Notes: generated by a model from the letters alone, not told the origin. A stretch of DNA of 64,000 nt from Phycobacter azelaicus (GCF_014884385.1 NZ_WKFH01000003.1:620001-684000), one strand, 5' to 3'. Positions 25,869 to 34,806 are shown, numbered from the stretch's first letter. Translations and numbers: made by a program.

Positions 25869-26197
25869 CGGCGCTCTCACGTCCGGCCACAGCTTACCCA
25901 AAAGGCTTCTGGCGGAAAAACCGCCGGTCGCCATATCCATCACGCGCCGCAGGCCCACCCGGACCTGCGGCCTTTTCATATGCGCTGCAACGATACCGAG
26001 CGAGCTGCACAAGCTGGTCGCACCTGCGCAATCAGCTCGGGTTTTCCCCTATGAATTAACAGAAGCTTAAGAGTAGTGTCAGCGCAAGAGCCGCACTTCG
26101 TACCGGTCAGGCGCGCCGCCACTGCTGTCATGGAGCGTTTCCGCAGCGACGGCATGATGACGATTGGACATGGCCCAGAAAAGAGGACCAAATTGAA
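25869..26197. other. 329-base gap between ald and mscS
   Basis: Holds the ald terminator and a second small hairpin upstream of it (TGGCGG-AAAAA-CCGCCG near 25911-25928). The remaining 220 bases before mscS should contain its promoter. I see no gene or repeat there. Confidence 0.55.
25946..25976 (+). terminator. Terminator of ald
   Basis: GCCGCAGG at 25946-25953 pairs with CCTGCGGC at 25964-25971, followed by CTTTTC. Confidence 0.85.
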
Positions 26198-27004
26198 ATG
26201 GAAGACATGATTGAACAGCTTGGCGCGCTTTGGCCACTGGTGCTGAGCGCAGCCAAGGCGCTTATTGTTTTGGTCATCGGCTGGATCGCAGCCGGGATGA
26301 TCAGCGGCGTTGTGCGAAAACGCATCAACAAAACCCCGCAGATAGACCCGACTTTGGGGAACTTTGCCGCCAGCATCATTCGCTGGGCCCTACTTGCAGT
26401 CGTGCTGGTCGCGGTTCTCGGGATCTTTGGCATAGAGGCTACCAGCCTCGTGGCCATGCTGGGTGCAGCCACTCTGGCGATTGGCCTGGCGTTACAAGGC
26501 ACCCTGAGTGATCTGGCAGCGGGGTTCATGCTGGTGCTGTTCAGACCCTATAAGCTGGGCCAATTTGTCGATATCGGCGGCACCTCGGGCACAGTGAAGG
26601 ACCTCAATCTCTTCGTGACCGAACTCGTCACCCCGGACAATGTCCAGATCATAATTCCAAACGGGCAGGCCTGGGGCTCGATCATCACCAACTACTCGGC
26701 CCATGATACCCGCCGCGTTGATATGGTGTTCGGCATCGATTACGGCGACAGCGCCGACAAGGCCAAGGAAATCATCCTGAGCCAGGCCACCGCGGATACC
26801 CGCGTGCTGAAGGACCCGGAACCTTGGGTGCGGGTGACCAACCTTGGGGACAGTTCAGTGGACCTCACGGTCCGGCTCTGGTGCAAGGCGTCGGATTATT
26901 GGGAACTCAAGTTCGCCATGACGCAGGGCGTGAAAGAAGCCTTTGACGCAGCGGGCATCTCGATCCCCTATCCCCACAGCGTCGAAATCAAGAAAGAAGG
27001 CTGA
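26198..27004 (+). CDS. Small-conductance mechanosensitive channel (MscS family)
   Basis: A 268-residue channel that releases solutes on hypo-osmotic shock. Three hydrophobic segments (about residues 13-37, 58-80 and 84-105) precede the family pore helix LGAATLAIGLALQGTLSDLA and the beta domain RPYKLGQFVDIGGTSGTV. The cytoplasmic cage domain ends in GISIPYPHSVEI. This is the minimal MscS size. Its stop codon lies within the tail of repeat copy C. Confidence 0.95.
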   Translation: MEDMIEQLGALWPLVLSAAKALIVLVIGWIAAGMISGVVRKRINKTPQIDPTLGNFAASIIRWALLAVVLVAVLGIFGIEATSLVAMLGAATLAIGLALQGTLSDLAAGFMLVLFRPYKLGQFVDIGGTSGTVKDLNLFVTELVTPDNVQIIIPNGQAWGSIITNYSAHDTRRVDMVFGIDYGDSADKAKEIILSQATADTRVLKDPEPWVRVTNLGDSSVDLTVRLWCKASDYWELKFAMTQGVKEAFDAAGISIPYPHSVEIKKEG

Positions 27005-27076
27005 GGCTGCTGCCCGCCTTTAGGGCTTGCGCCCATCATCCCGTTGGGTCCGGCGCCCCGCCTATGGCGGGGCGCC
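26999..27076 (-). repeat. Three-hairpin intergenic repeat, copy C (inverted)
   Basis: Read on the minus strand: hairpin 1 is an 11-bp perfect stem, GGCGCCCCGCC-ATA-GGCGGGGCGCC (27052-27076). GGACCCAACG follows, then a small hairpin 2 (GGGC-GCAA-GCCC, 27023-27034), then GGCGGGCAGCAGCC running into the mscS stop. It has the same order as copies A and B but the opposite orientation to B, giving a palindromic pair. Confidence 0.65.
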
Positions 27077-27113
27077 ATCGCTTTCCAAGCTACCGTTGTG
27101 ACTTGTCGCAACC

Positions 27114-27194
27114 ACGCCGCGCATCTGCGCGGCGCCAGGCCCAACGCTGTATCCTGCGCCCGTGGCGCAGGCTCAGGGGCGGGAGCGCCCTGCC
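27114..27194 (+). repeat. Three-hairpin intergenic repeat, copy B
   Basis: Hairpin 1 is CGCCGCGC-ATCT-GCGCGGCG (27115-27134). It is followed by CCAGGCCCAACGC, hairpin 2 CCTGCGCC-CGT-GGCGCAGG, and the tail GGCGGGAGCGCCCTGCC. The tail overlaps the stop and the last codons of the convergent GNAT gene. It shares 33 of about 35 positions of the first part with copy A apart from the loop. Confidence 0.75.
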
Positions 27195-27712
27195 TTTCGC
27201 TCCATTACGAGCGTCGGCTTACCTTGATAGCGCGCGGCCTTCTCCCGCACCGCATAGCCCAGTTTCAGCGCCACCTTCTGGGAGACGGCGTGTGCAGGAT
27301 CAAACAGGCACACCGTTTCACTCCAATCTCTTTTTACATCAGCCCAGGCGTGCATCGCCTTATCTGCCTCACTAGCGACTCCGCAGCCGTGGGCCTTCTG
27401 AGCCAGCACCCACCCCGCCTCTGGCAGGCCATTCAGCTCTGGATCAATGTCGCGTTTGAAGTCCGAGAAGCCAACCTCGCCAAGAAATCCGCCACCCTCG
27501 CGATCAATCAATGCCCAGTAGCCATACCCCATTGCCTGCCAGTGCCCCATATTCCGCAAGAGTCGCGCCCAGGAGGCCTCGGGCGTAGAAGGAACACCGC
27601 TAATATATTGCACAACAACCGGATCCGCCCAAAGCGCCGCGACATCCTGAAAATCCTCCACCCCATGCGGGCGAAGGATCAGGCGCTCGGTTTCAAGCAC
27701 CACATCGCTCAC
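27173..27712 (-). CDS. GNAT family N-acetyltransferase (RimJ/RimL-like)
   Basis: A 179-residue acetyltransferase. It begins VVLETERLILRPHGVEDFQD as RimJ/L-type enzymes do. It has GYGYWALIDREGGGFLGEVG in the central sheet, and the acetyl-CoA region with VLAQKAHGCGVASEADKAMH. The last codons (KAGRSRP and stop) are read from repeat copy B. Its start overlaps the ytoQ stop by four bases, so the two are translationally coupled. The acceptor substrate is unknown. Confidence 0.9.
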   Translation of the reverse strand: MSDVVLETERLILRPHGVEDFQDVAALWADPVVVQYISGVPSTPEASWARLLRNMGHWQAMGYGYWALIDREGGGFLGEVGFSDFKRDIDPELNGLPEAGWVLAQKAHGCGVASEADKAMHAWADVKRDWSETVCLFDPAHAVSQKVALKLGYAVREKAARYQGKPTLVMERKAGRSRP

Positions 27713-28158
27713 GCCGGGAGCTTACCTTTCAACACATAGGTCAGGATCTCCACCACCTGTCGCGGCTCCTCTGCCACCGCCAGTGCCGCCGCATGCACTT
27801 CTTTCAAGGCGTGCTGGTGCTCCGGCAGGCTCAGCACAATGATCGACTTGCCCAGGGCCGCCGCATAGCCCGCATCAAAAGCCGCGTTCCACTGGCGATA
27901 CTTTTCGCCAAAGCGAACGACGACCACATCCGCATCCTCGATCCCCTTGCGGGTGCGGATCGCATTGACCATAGCGCCCTTGTGATCGTGCCAGTATTTG
28001 TTATCTTCCGCGCCCAGAATAGCCACGCCACAGTCATCGCTGGCGGCGTGATCAGTGACGGGGCTGTTGAAGGTCACGTCAAGATCTGCGGCCCCAGATA
28101 TGATCTGCTCCCGCCAGTCGGTGTGAATTTCCCCTGAAAGATATACGTTCAACGTCAT
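27709..28158 (-). CDS. YtoQ family protein
   Basis: A 149-residue protein matching the YtoQ family (MTLNVYLSGEIHTDWREQII, then SPVTDHAASDDCGVAILG and ADVVVVRFGEKYRQWNAAFD). The fold resembles nucleoside 2-deoxyribosyltransferases, but the family's function is not established. It is the first gene of a two-gene unit with the GNAT gene. Confidence 0.88.
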   Translation of the reverse strand: MTLNVYLSGEIHTDWREQIISGAADLDVTFNSPVTDHAASDDCGVAILGAEDNKYWHDHKGAMVNAIRTRKGIEDADVVVVRFGEKYRQWNAAFDAGYAAALGKSIIVLSLPEHQHALKEVHAAALAVAEEPRQVVEILTYVLKGKLPA

Positions 28159-28224
28159 GCATTCCTCCGTTCGCTATCCTGCCCTGCTTAAACCGGATCG
28201 CCGCGATGAACCAGTGCAGGCGCC

Positions 28225-28860
28225 CTACCTGCGCCGCGCCACGATGAAACGGCTCGGAGGATTGGCCGGGAAGTTCCCGGTTTCCACGATCTCAAAACCC
28301 GCGGCCTCGATGCGCGCCTGCCAATCGTTGATCGACATGAAGTGCACCACGCTTGGCGCCTTCCCAACCAACTGCATCACCGGGATCATCACCCGCATCA
28401 TCAGACGCTGAAAGACACTCTTGCTGTCCTTGAGGCAGGGTGTCTTCGAGATGAAAAGACCTCCGGAACGTACCCTGCGGTGAACCTGCGCCAGAGCCGC
28501 ATCCAGATCATCCACCAGGTGAAAGAGGCTGAAGCCCATCACCGCGTCAAAGGCTTCATCCGGTGCGCTTGCCACATCGCAGACGACAAAGCGCAGGTTG
28601 TCGGCTTCCGCCTCCTGTTTCTTGCGCTGCGCAATGGCGATCATCGCCGGGGCAATATCCGTTGCCGTGTAACAAGAGACTGTATTACGCAGCCGGAGTG
28701 CCGTTGTGCCGGTGCCGCAACCCAGTTCCAGCACGCGATCCTCCGCTCCCAGATAGCTGCGCACTCTTTCAAGAGTATAGTCATAAGCCGCAGGATCCCG
28801 TACTGGGCTGCGGGCGTATTTTTCTGCGATACTGTCCCAGAATTGAACGGGTGATGACAT
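28225..28860 (-). CDS. Class I SAM-dependent methyltransferase
   Basis: A 211-residue methyltransferase. SAM motif I is VLELGCGTGTTALRL, motif II has YTATDIAPAMIAIAQ, and later motifs are CDVASAPDEAFDAVMGFSLF and RSGGLFISKTPCL. The start at 28860 follows AAGGAGAT and gives the normal length, while the longer ORF to 29061 overlaps the divergent lysR promoter. It is divergent from a LysR regulator, which may control it. The acceptor is unknown. Confidence 0.92.
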   Translation of the reverse strand: MSSPVQFWDSIAEKYARSPVRDPAAYDYTLERVRSYLGAEDRVLELGCGTGTTALRLRNTVSCYTATDIAPAMIAIAQRKKQEAEADNLRFVVCDVASAPDEAFDAVMGFSLFHLVDDLDAALAQVHRRVRSGGLFISKTPCLKDSKSVFQRLMMRVMIPVMQLVGKAPSVVHFMSINDWQARIEAAGFEIVETGNFPANPPSRFIVARRR

Positions 28861-28946
28861 GGCTCTGATCTCCTTTGCAGGCAGAATACCGGTCAAACAC
28901 CTATGCAGGAATTGCCGAATACCGAAGACTGCATATACATAAACGT

Positions 28947-29837
28947 ATGAATGTCCCGCCTGACCATTTTGACTGGAATCATATCCGCGCCTTTCTGACC
29001 ACGGCCGAGGAAGGCTCGCTCTCCGCTGCAGCCCGCCGCCTGCGTTTGACTCAGCCGACACTCAGCCGTCAGGTCGCCGCGCTGGAAGAAGGTCTGGGTC
29101 TGATGCTGTTCGAGCGCATCGGAAAATCCCTGCAACTCACCCAAGCCGGAGTGGAATTGCTGGAGCATGCCCGCCCCATGGGCCTTGCTGCCGACAGAAT
29201 TGCTCTGGCCGCTATGGGACAGTCCCAGTCGATCACCGGAACGGTGCGGATAACCGCGAGCGATGTCTATTCCGTCTACGTGCTGCCGCAGGTCTTGCAC
29301 CGCCTGTCCCAGCTGGCGCCAGAGCTGAGTGTGGAAATCATCGCAGCCAATGACATTCGTGACTTGATGCGGCGCGAGGCGGATATCGCCATTCGCCATG
29401 TCCGGCCTGAGCAACCAGAGCTCATCACGCGCCTCATCAACGAAGACACAGCACATTTCTACGCCGCCCCAAGCTATCTGGAGCGCGCGGGAAGACCAGT
29501 GAGCCTTGTAGACCTCAGCACGCATGACTTCATAAGTTTTGGCAGTGCAACAGAGATGATCGATCACCTCAAACCGCTGGGAATCGCAGTTTCGGCGCGT
29601 AATTTTCGCTACGGTTCACAGAGCGGCCTTGTCGCCTGGGAACTGGTCAAAAATGGCTTTGGCCTCGCTCCGATGGCAGATCGGGTTGGCCTGAACACGC
29701 CCGAGGTCGTGCATCTTTTCCCGCAGATGGAGCCGATCCGCTTTCCGGTTTGGCTGACCACCCACCGCGAGCTGCACACCAGCCGCAAGATCCGCATCGT
29801 CTTCGATCTCTTGGCAGAGATCCTCTCGGCAAAATAA
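28947..29837 (+). CDS. LysR family transcriptional regulator
   Basis: A 296-residue LysR-type regulator. The winged HTH is at residues about 8-65 (FDWNHIRAFLTTAEEGSLSA, then RLTQPTLSRQVAALEEGLG), followed by the periplasmic-binding-protein-like effector domain. The start at 28947 places the HTH at the usual distance; no strong ribosome site is seen. The gap to the divergent methyltransferase is 86 bases. Confidence 0.93.
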   Translation: MNVPPDHFDWNHIRAFLTTAEEGSLSAAARRLRLTQPTLSRQVAALEEGLGLMLFERIGKSLQLTQAGVELLEHARPMGLAADRIALAAMGQSQSITGTVRITASDVYSVYVLPQVLHRLSQLAPELSVEIIAANDIRDLMRREADIAIRHVRPEQPELITRLINEDTAHFYAAPSYLERAGRPVSLVDLSTHDFISFGSATEMIDHLKPLGIAVSARNFRYGSQSGLVAWELVKNGFGLAPMADRVGLNTPEVVHLFPQMEPIRFPVWLTTHRELHTSRKIRIVFDLLAEILSAK

Positions 29838-29866
29838 AAGCGCGCCCCGAATGGAGCGCGGTCTGT
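29838..29866. terminator. Possible weak terminator between lysR and pheT
   Basis: AAAAGCGCGC and GCGCG flank a ten-base loop near 29838-29863 in the convergent gap. The stem is short and imperfect. Confidence 0.35.
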
Positions 29867-29891
29867 CTGGCAAAAATACAATCAGGGTGGG

Positions 29892-32288
29892 TTAGCCGCG
29901 CAAGGACCCGCCGGTTGCCTTGGTCACCTTGGCAATGATCTTTTCGCTCACCGCTTCGATGTCCTTTTCTTTCAGCGTCTTGTCGCTGGGCTGAAGACGC
30001 ACGGTGATCGCAAGAGATTTCTTGCCCTCGCCCAGGCTGCCACCGATGAATTCGTCGAAGACGCGCACATCCTCGATCAGCGCCTTGTCAGCGCCGGCTG
30101 CAGCATTGACCAGCGTCAGTGCCTCTACGCTTTCGTCCACCACAAAGGCGAAATCACGCTCCACCGCCTGCAGATCGCTGATCGCCAAGGCTGCGCGAGT
30201 TGCGCCCGATTTCCGCGGCAAAGGCACCTCGTCCGGCCAGACAGTAAAGGCCACGGCAGGCCCCTTGACGCCCATCTCGTTCAGCACCTTGGGGTGCAAT
30301 TCACCAAACACGCCCAGCACCTTTTTCGGCCCGAGGCAGATCTTCCCGTGGCGACCCGGATGCCACCAACCATCACCTCCGCGCAGGATCTGTACCTTGG
30401 CAGGCGCGCCGATAGCGGCCAGCACGGCTTCTACATCGGCCTTGGCATCAAAGGTATCCACGGGGCGGGCAGCGCCATGCACATCCTTGGGACCGGTGCG
30501 CCCCACCAGAATGCCCGCGATCTGCTCGCGCTGCTCGCCCGGCTCACCTCCATGGAAAACCGGACCCGCCTCAAACAGGGCCAGATCCATGAAGCCCCGC
30601 GCCTGGTTCCGCGCCGCCGCCTGCAACAGGCCCGCGAGCAGATCCGGACGCATGTGCGACATCTCGGAGGAGATCGGGTTGGCCAACATGGTCGCATCGG
30701 CACCACCGCCAAAGAGCGTCGCTGAGGCCTTATCGATAAAGGTGTAGCTGACAATTTCGTTGTAACCGAGGCTGGCCGCGGTGCGCCGCGCCATCTGCTG
30801 GCGGCGCTGCTGCGGGGTCATGACAGGTTTCGGAATGCCCGGTGTCAGACGCTTAAGCGGCTTGCCTTCAAGTTTCGTCAGCGAGGCAATCCGCGCCACC
30901 TCCTCCACCAGATCCGCCTCGCCCTGCACATCGGGGCGCCAACTTGGCACATGGGCCATGTTACCCTCAAGGCGGAAACCAAGGCGGGTCAGCGTCTGGC
31001 GCTGATCGCTTTCGGGGATGTCCATGCCAACAAGTGACTGCACCCGCTCGGGATTGAGCTTGTAGGCACGCGAATGATCCGGCACCGCGCCAGCGACAAC
31101 AACCTCTGAAGGCTCACCGCCGCACAGATCCAGGATCATCTGGGTCGCGCGATGCAGCCCTTCAAGCGTGTATTCCGGATCCACGCCCCGTTCAAAACGA
31201 TAGCGCGCATCCGAATTGATCTTGAGTGCGCGGCCCGTGGTGGCAATCTGGACATGATCCCAGAAGGCGCTTTCGAGGAAGACATCGACGGTTTCCTCGG
31301 TGCAGCCGGTTTCCTCGCCGCCCATGATGCCGGCGATGCTTTCGGGGCCATTGGCGTCCGAAATCACCATTTGGCCAGCGCCAAGCGTGTATTCTTTCTC
31401 ATCCAGCGCCAGCAGAGTCTCGCCGCCCTTGGCGCGGTGAACCCGCAGATCGCCCTGCACCTTTGCCGCATCAAAGACATGCAGCGGGCGGTTCTGATCG
31501 AAGGTGAAGAAGTTGGTAATATCCACCAGCGCCGAGATGGGGCGCAGCCCGATGGCGGTAAGCCTATCCTGCAGCCATTGCGGGCTGGGGCCGTTCTTGA
31601 CGCCCTTGATCAGGCGGCCGGTGAACAGCGGGCAGCCATCCAGCGTGTCCTCGTCGATGGTGACCTTGATCGGGCTTTCGAAATCGCCGGGGATAGCCTC
31701 GTATTCGGGGGTCTTCAGCGTGCCAAGGCCACGCGCGGCCAAATCGCGGGCAATGCCGTATACGCCCAGCGCATCGGGGCGGTTCGGGGTGATGGCGATC
31801 TCGATCATGGGATCGACCTTGGAGGGATCGTTTTCCGCCAGCCAGTCGATCAGACGGTCGCCCACCTCACCCGAGGGGAGCTCAACGATCCCGTCGTGAT
31901 CCTCGCCCAGTTCCAGCTCGCGCCAGGAGGCCATCATGCCGTGGCTTTCGACGCCGCGGATCTTGCCCACCGAGAGGGTGATATCCAAACCGGGCACATA
32001 GTCGCCGGGTTTGCACAGGACCACGGTGATGCCTTCGCGGGCATTGGGGGCGCCGCAGACGATCTGCTTCTCGCCCTCGTCGGTCATCACGTTGCAGACG
32101 CGCAGGCGGTCGGCATCCGGGTGCTGCTCGGCGCCCACGACCTTGGCCAGAGTAAAGCCCTTCAGCGCATCGGCCGGGTTCATGATCTCTTCGACCTCAA
32201 GGCCGAGATCAGTGAGGGTTTCGGCGATCTCTTCAACCGAGGCATCGGTGTCGAGGTGGTCTTTCAGCCAGGAGAGGGTGAATTTCAT
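29892..32288 (-). CDS. pheT: Phenylalanyl-tRNA synthetase beta subunit
   Basis: A 798-residue beta subunit of the alpha2-beta2 enzyme that charges tRNA-Phe. It has the N-terminal B1 segment MKFTLSWLKDHLDTDASVEE, the EMAP/tRNA-binding-like domain (AKVVGAEQHPDADRLRVCNV), the B5 and editing B3/B4 domains, and the C-terminal anticodon-binding FDX-ACB domain (AVERDFAFVVDESV, then SLAITVRLQPSDKTL). The length is standard. It is separated from pheS by 180 bases that contain strong hairpins, a larger gap than usual for this pair. Confidence 0.97.
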   Translation of the reverse strand: MKFTLSWLKDHLDTDASVEEIAETLTDLGLEVEEIMNPADALKGFTLAKVVGAEQHPDADRLRVCNVMTDEGEKQIVCGAPNAREGITVVLCKPGDYVPGLDITLSVGKIRGVESHGMMASWRELELGEDHDGIVELPSGEVGDRLIDWLAENDPSKVDPMIEIAITPNRPDALGVYGIARDLAARGLGTLKTPEYEAIPGDFESPIKVTIDEDTLDGCPLFTGRLIKGVKNGPSPQWLQDRLTAIGLRPISALVDITNFFTFDQNRPLHVFDAAKVQGDLRVHRAKGGETLLALDEKEYTLGAGQMVISDANGPESIAGIMGGEETGCTEETVDVFLESAFWDHVQIATTGRALKINSDARYRFERGVDPEYTLEGLHRATQMILDLCGGEPSEVVVAGAVPDHSRAYKLNPERVQSLVGMDIPESDQRQTLTRLGFRLEGNMAHVPSWRPDVQGEADLVEEVARIASLTKLEGKPLKRLTPGIPKPVMTPQQRRQQMARRTAASLGYNEIVSYTFIDKASATLFGGGADATMLANPISSEMSHMRPDLLAGLLQAAARNQARGFMDLALFEAGPVFHGGEPGEQREQIAGILVGRTGPKDVHGAARPVDTFDAKADVEAVLAAIGAPAKVQILRGGDGWWHPGRHGKICLGPKKVLGVFGELHPKVLNEMGVKGPAVAFTVWPDEVPLPRKSGATRAALAISDLQAVERDFAFVVDESVEALTLVNAAAGADKALIEDVRVFDEFIGGSLGEGKKSLAITVRLQPSDKTLKEKDIEAVSEKIIAKVTKATGGSLRG

Positions 32289-32376
32289 GTCTCAGCGCCC
32301 TTTTGGCAGATGAATGCGGTTAGCAGAGGCAATGGCAAGGATTGCCCGGTGTTTCAAGGTTTGGACGCCAACCAGA

Positions 32377-32443
32377 GGGCAGCGCCCGGCCCGGGGTGGG
32401 CGAGAAGCGCCCTCCCATGGGGAGGGTCGGGCGCTGCCCGGCC
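32377..32443. repeat. GC-rich inverted repeat in the pheS-pheT gap
   Basis: GGGCAGCGCCCGGCCC at 32377-32392 is the near-perfect reverse complement of GGGTCGGGCGCTGCCC at 32424-32439 (15 of 16). Inside the loop CCCTCCC-ATG-GGGAGGG forms a second perfect stem. The outer arm contains the 15-nt core GGGCGCTGCCCGGCC, also present at 7487. The arrangement resembles a REP/BIME-type element within an operon. Confidence 0.65.
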
Positions 32444-32468
32444 TCACGGTCGGGCGGGTCGTCACGTC

Positions 32469-33542
32469 CTAGCGGCTCAGACCCCCATGCAGCGTCGGCA
32501 CATCAAGGCAGCTGAACCCGTAGTGGCGCAGCCAGCGCAGGTCGCTGTCGAAAAAGGCGCGCAGATCGGGGATACCGTATTTCAGCATCGCCAGACGGTC
32601 GATCCCGATGCCGAAGGCAAAGCCCTGGTAGACCTCCGGGTCGATCCCGCCGGCGGCGATCACCTTGGGATGCACCATGCCGGAGCCAAGGATCTCCATC
32701 CAGTCGTCGCCCTCACCGATCTTCAGCTGGCCATTGTCCCAGGAGCAGCGGATGTCCACCTCGGCCGAGGGTTCGGTGAAGGGGAAGTGGGAGGCGCGGA
32801 AGCGCAGCTCCACGTCGTCCACTTCGAAGAAGGATTTGACGAACTCCTCCAGCACCCACTTGAGGTTCGCCATCGAGATATCGGTGTCCAGCGCAAGGCC
32901 CTCAACCTGGTGGAACATGGGCGTGTGGGTCTGGTCGTAATCGGCGCGGTAAACGCCACCGGGGCAGATCACCCGCAGGGGCGCGCCCATCTTCTCCATC
33001 GACTGGATCTGCACCGGAGAGGTGTGCGTGCGCAGCACATGCGGCGGGCGGTCGTCGCCTTCCGCCCGGTGCATGTAAAACGTGTCCATCTCGGCGCGGG
33101 CCGGATGGTGGCCGGGGATGTTCAGCGCATCGAAGTTGTACCAGTCGGTTTCCACGCGCGAGCCTTCTGCAACGGAAAAGCCGAGTTCCGCAAAAATCGC
33201 GGTCAGCTCTTCGCTGGCCTGGCTGATCGGGTGCAGGCTGCCCTGACGCTGCGGACGCGTGGGCAGGGTCACATCCAGCCACTCGGTGCGCAGGCGTTCG
33301 TCTAGAGCCGCATCGGCCAGCGCAGCCTTTTTCGCCGCCAGCGCCGAGTTGATCTCATCCTTCAGCGCATTGAGCGCCGGGCCAACGGTCTGACGCTCTT
33401 CGGGCGTCATCTTGCCCAGCTCGCGCATCTTCAGGGCCACTTCGCCCTTCTTGCCGACAGCGGCCAGGCGGATCGCCTCCAGCGCATCCTCATCACGGGC
33501 ATCGGCGATCTGCCCCAGATATTTTGCCTTAAGATCGTCCAT
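32469..33542 (-). CDS. pheS: Phenylalanyl-tRNA synthetase alpha subunit
   Basis: A 357-residue catalytic subunit. An N-terminal coiled coil (about residues 1-90) binds tRNA. The class II core shows [14 protein letters not shown] (motif 1 region), [18 protein letters not shown] motif 2 ([16 protein letters not shown]) and motif 3 in [18 protein letters not shown]. Its normal partners rplT and rpmI lie upstream on the same strand, but a plus-strand cyclase gene is interposed. Confidence 0.97.
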   Translation of the reverse strand: MDDLKAKYLGQIADARDEDALEAIRLAAVGKKGEVALKMRELGKMTPEERQTVGPALNALKDEINSALAAKKAALADAALDERLRTEWLDVTLPTRPQRQGSLHPISQASEELTAIFAELGFSVAEGSRVETDWYNFDALNIPGHHPARAEMDTFYMHRAEGDDRPPHVLRTHTSPVQIQSMEKMGAPLRVICPGGVYRADYDQTHTPMFHQVEGLALDTDISMANLKWVLEEFVKSFFEVDDVELRFRASHFPFTEPSAEVDIRCSWDNGQLKIGEGDDWMEILGSGMVHPKVIAAGGIDPEVYQGFAFGIGIDRLAMLKYGIPDLRAFFDSDLRWLRHYGFSCLDVPTLHGGLSR

Positions 33543-33739
33543 GACGGTCCCCTGAAATTTGCTTGCCTTCTGCTACCACACGCGCCGCCAAACGCAAGGG
33601 CAGCAGGGCCTGCAGCGCCCCGACACAGCCGCATTCGTTGCGACAATACCGGCCCCAACGCCAAGCGGCGCTTGCAAGCGCGCCCCGGACGTCCCATCTT
33701 GACCGCAAGACTTGAGGTCATTTTCCAGAGATTGATATT

Positions 33740-34762
33740 ATGAGCAGCCCTGTCACCCGCAAGCTGACCACCATCCTGGCCGCCGATGCCGAAAGCTATA
33801 GTGCAGCCATGGAGGCCGATGAGGTGGGCACCTACGCCGCGCTGAAAGCAGCGCGAGCCGTGTTCTTCAAGCTCATCGAACGGCACGGCGGGAGGGTTGC
33901 CAATACTGCGGGCGACGGGCTGATCGCGGATTTTCCGTCCGTAGTAGAGGCCACCCACTGCGCCATCGAGGCCCAGCAAGAGCTTGCCGCCGAGGAAAGC
34001 CCCTTGCGGTTTCGGATCGGCATTCACCTGGGTGATGTGATCTGTGATGGGGACGACCTCCTTGGGGACGGCGTCAATCTGGCCGCGCGCCTGCAATCCA
34101 TGGCCGAACCGGGAGGCATCCTGATTTCGCGGCAAGTCTATGATCAGGTGCACAACAAGCTGACCATCGGCTTTGAATACCTTGGCGAAAGGCCCGCGAA
34201 GAACATGCCGGACGAGGTCTCGGTCTATCGGATCACCACGGCAGGCGCGAGTGCTGCGCGCATTGAGAAGGTCAGACCAAAGATCAAAGCAGAGCGGCCA
34301 CCGCAGACTGAAAAAGTAGCCCATGTCTGGGACGGCGCGCGAACTGAAAACACTCAAAAAGAGGTGCTACCGGCCGGTGATGACACCCCGCACCGGAAAC
34401 CGCACGGCCTGCTGTCGGGTGCGTTTTCAGGGCTGAAGACGCCGAGCCAGCGCCTGTTTGTGTTCGGGGTCGGCGCTGCTGTGCTGCTGAATGTGATCTC
34501 TGGCGGCAAATTCTGGCCCGCCTGGCCGATCCTGGCCTTCGCTCTTGTTTATGGGCAGATCCACGGCGAACAGCTCTTGGGCTTCAAGACCTACAAGTCC
34601 ATTCCGGTTCGGATCTGGATCCTGTCGGCCTTTCTGGTGTGCATCAACCTGATGACCACCTCATTTCCCTGGGCGATCTTCCCTGTCGCGGCCCTGATGC
34701 TGGGCAGCCGCGCAATGGCCGGGCGCACTGAGCCTCATGCAGAACCCGAAGAACAACCCTGA
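33740..34762 (+). CDS. Class III adenylate/guanylate cyclase with a C-terminal two-helix membrane domain
   Basis: A 340-residue protein. Residues about 1-170 are a class III nucleotidyl cyclase domain: ILAADAESYSAAMEADEVGT with the first metal Asp, GGRVANTAGDGLIADFPSV with the second, then IGIHLGDVICDGDDLLGDGV and NLAARLQSMAEPGGILIS. A charged linker follows, then hydrophobic segments at about residues 240-275 and 290-325 (a 2TM-type domain). The product would be cAMP or cGMP. It is transcribed against the flanking rpmI-rplT and pheS-pheT genes. A T-rich bidirectional terminator follows. Confidence 0.88.
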   Translation: MSSPVTRKLTTILAADAESYSAAMEADEVGTYAALKAARAVFFKLIERHGGRVANTAGDGLIADFPSVVEATHCAIEAQQELAAEESPLRFRIGIHLGDVICDGDDLLGDGVNLAARLQSMAEPGGILISRQVYDQVHNKLTIGFEYLGERPAKNMPDEVSVYRITTAGASAARIEKVRPKIKAERPPQTEKVAHVWDGARTENTQKEVLPAGDDTPHRKPHGLLSGAFSGLKTPSQRLFVFGVGAAVLLNVISGGKFWPAWPILAFALVYGQIHGEQLLGFKTYKSIPVRIWILSAFLVCINLMTTSFPWAIFPVAALMLGSRAMAGRTEPHAEPEEQP

Positions 34763-34775
34763 CCAAAACGAAAAG

Positions 34776-34806
34776 AACCCGCCGGATCGCTCCGACGGGT
34801 TTTACT
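34776..34806. terminator. Bidirectional terminator between the cyclase gene and rplT
   Basis: AACCCGCCGGA-TCGC-TCCGACGGGTT forms one long stem with a single mismatch. It is followed by TTTA on the plus strand and by TTCTTTTCG on the minus strand. Confidence 0.88.

Noticed and set aside
31152..33305. A 717-codon plus-strand open frame
   Set aside because: It lies opposite pheT and pheS, which are certain. It is a GC-skew shadow with His/Arg/Gly-rich, motif-free translation.
33640..33690. A fourth copy of the three-hairpin repeat upstream of the cyclase gene
   Set aside because: GGCCCCAACGCC and a small following stem are present, but hairpin 1 and the GGCGGG tail are missing.
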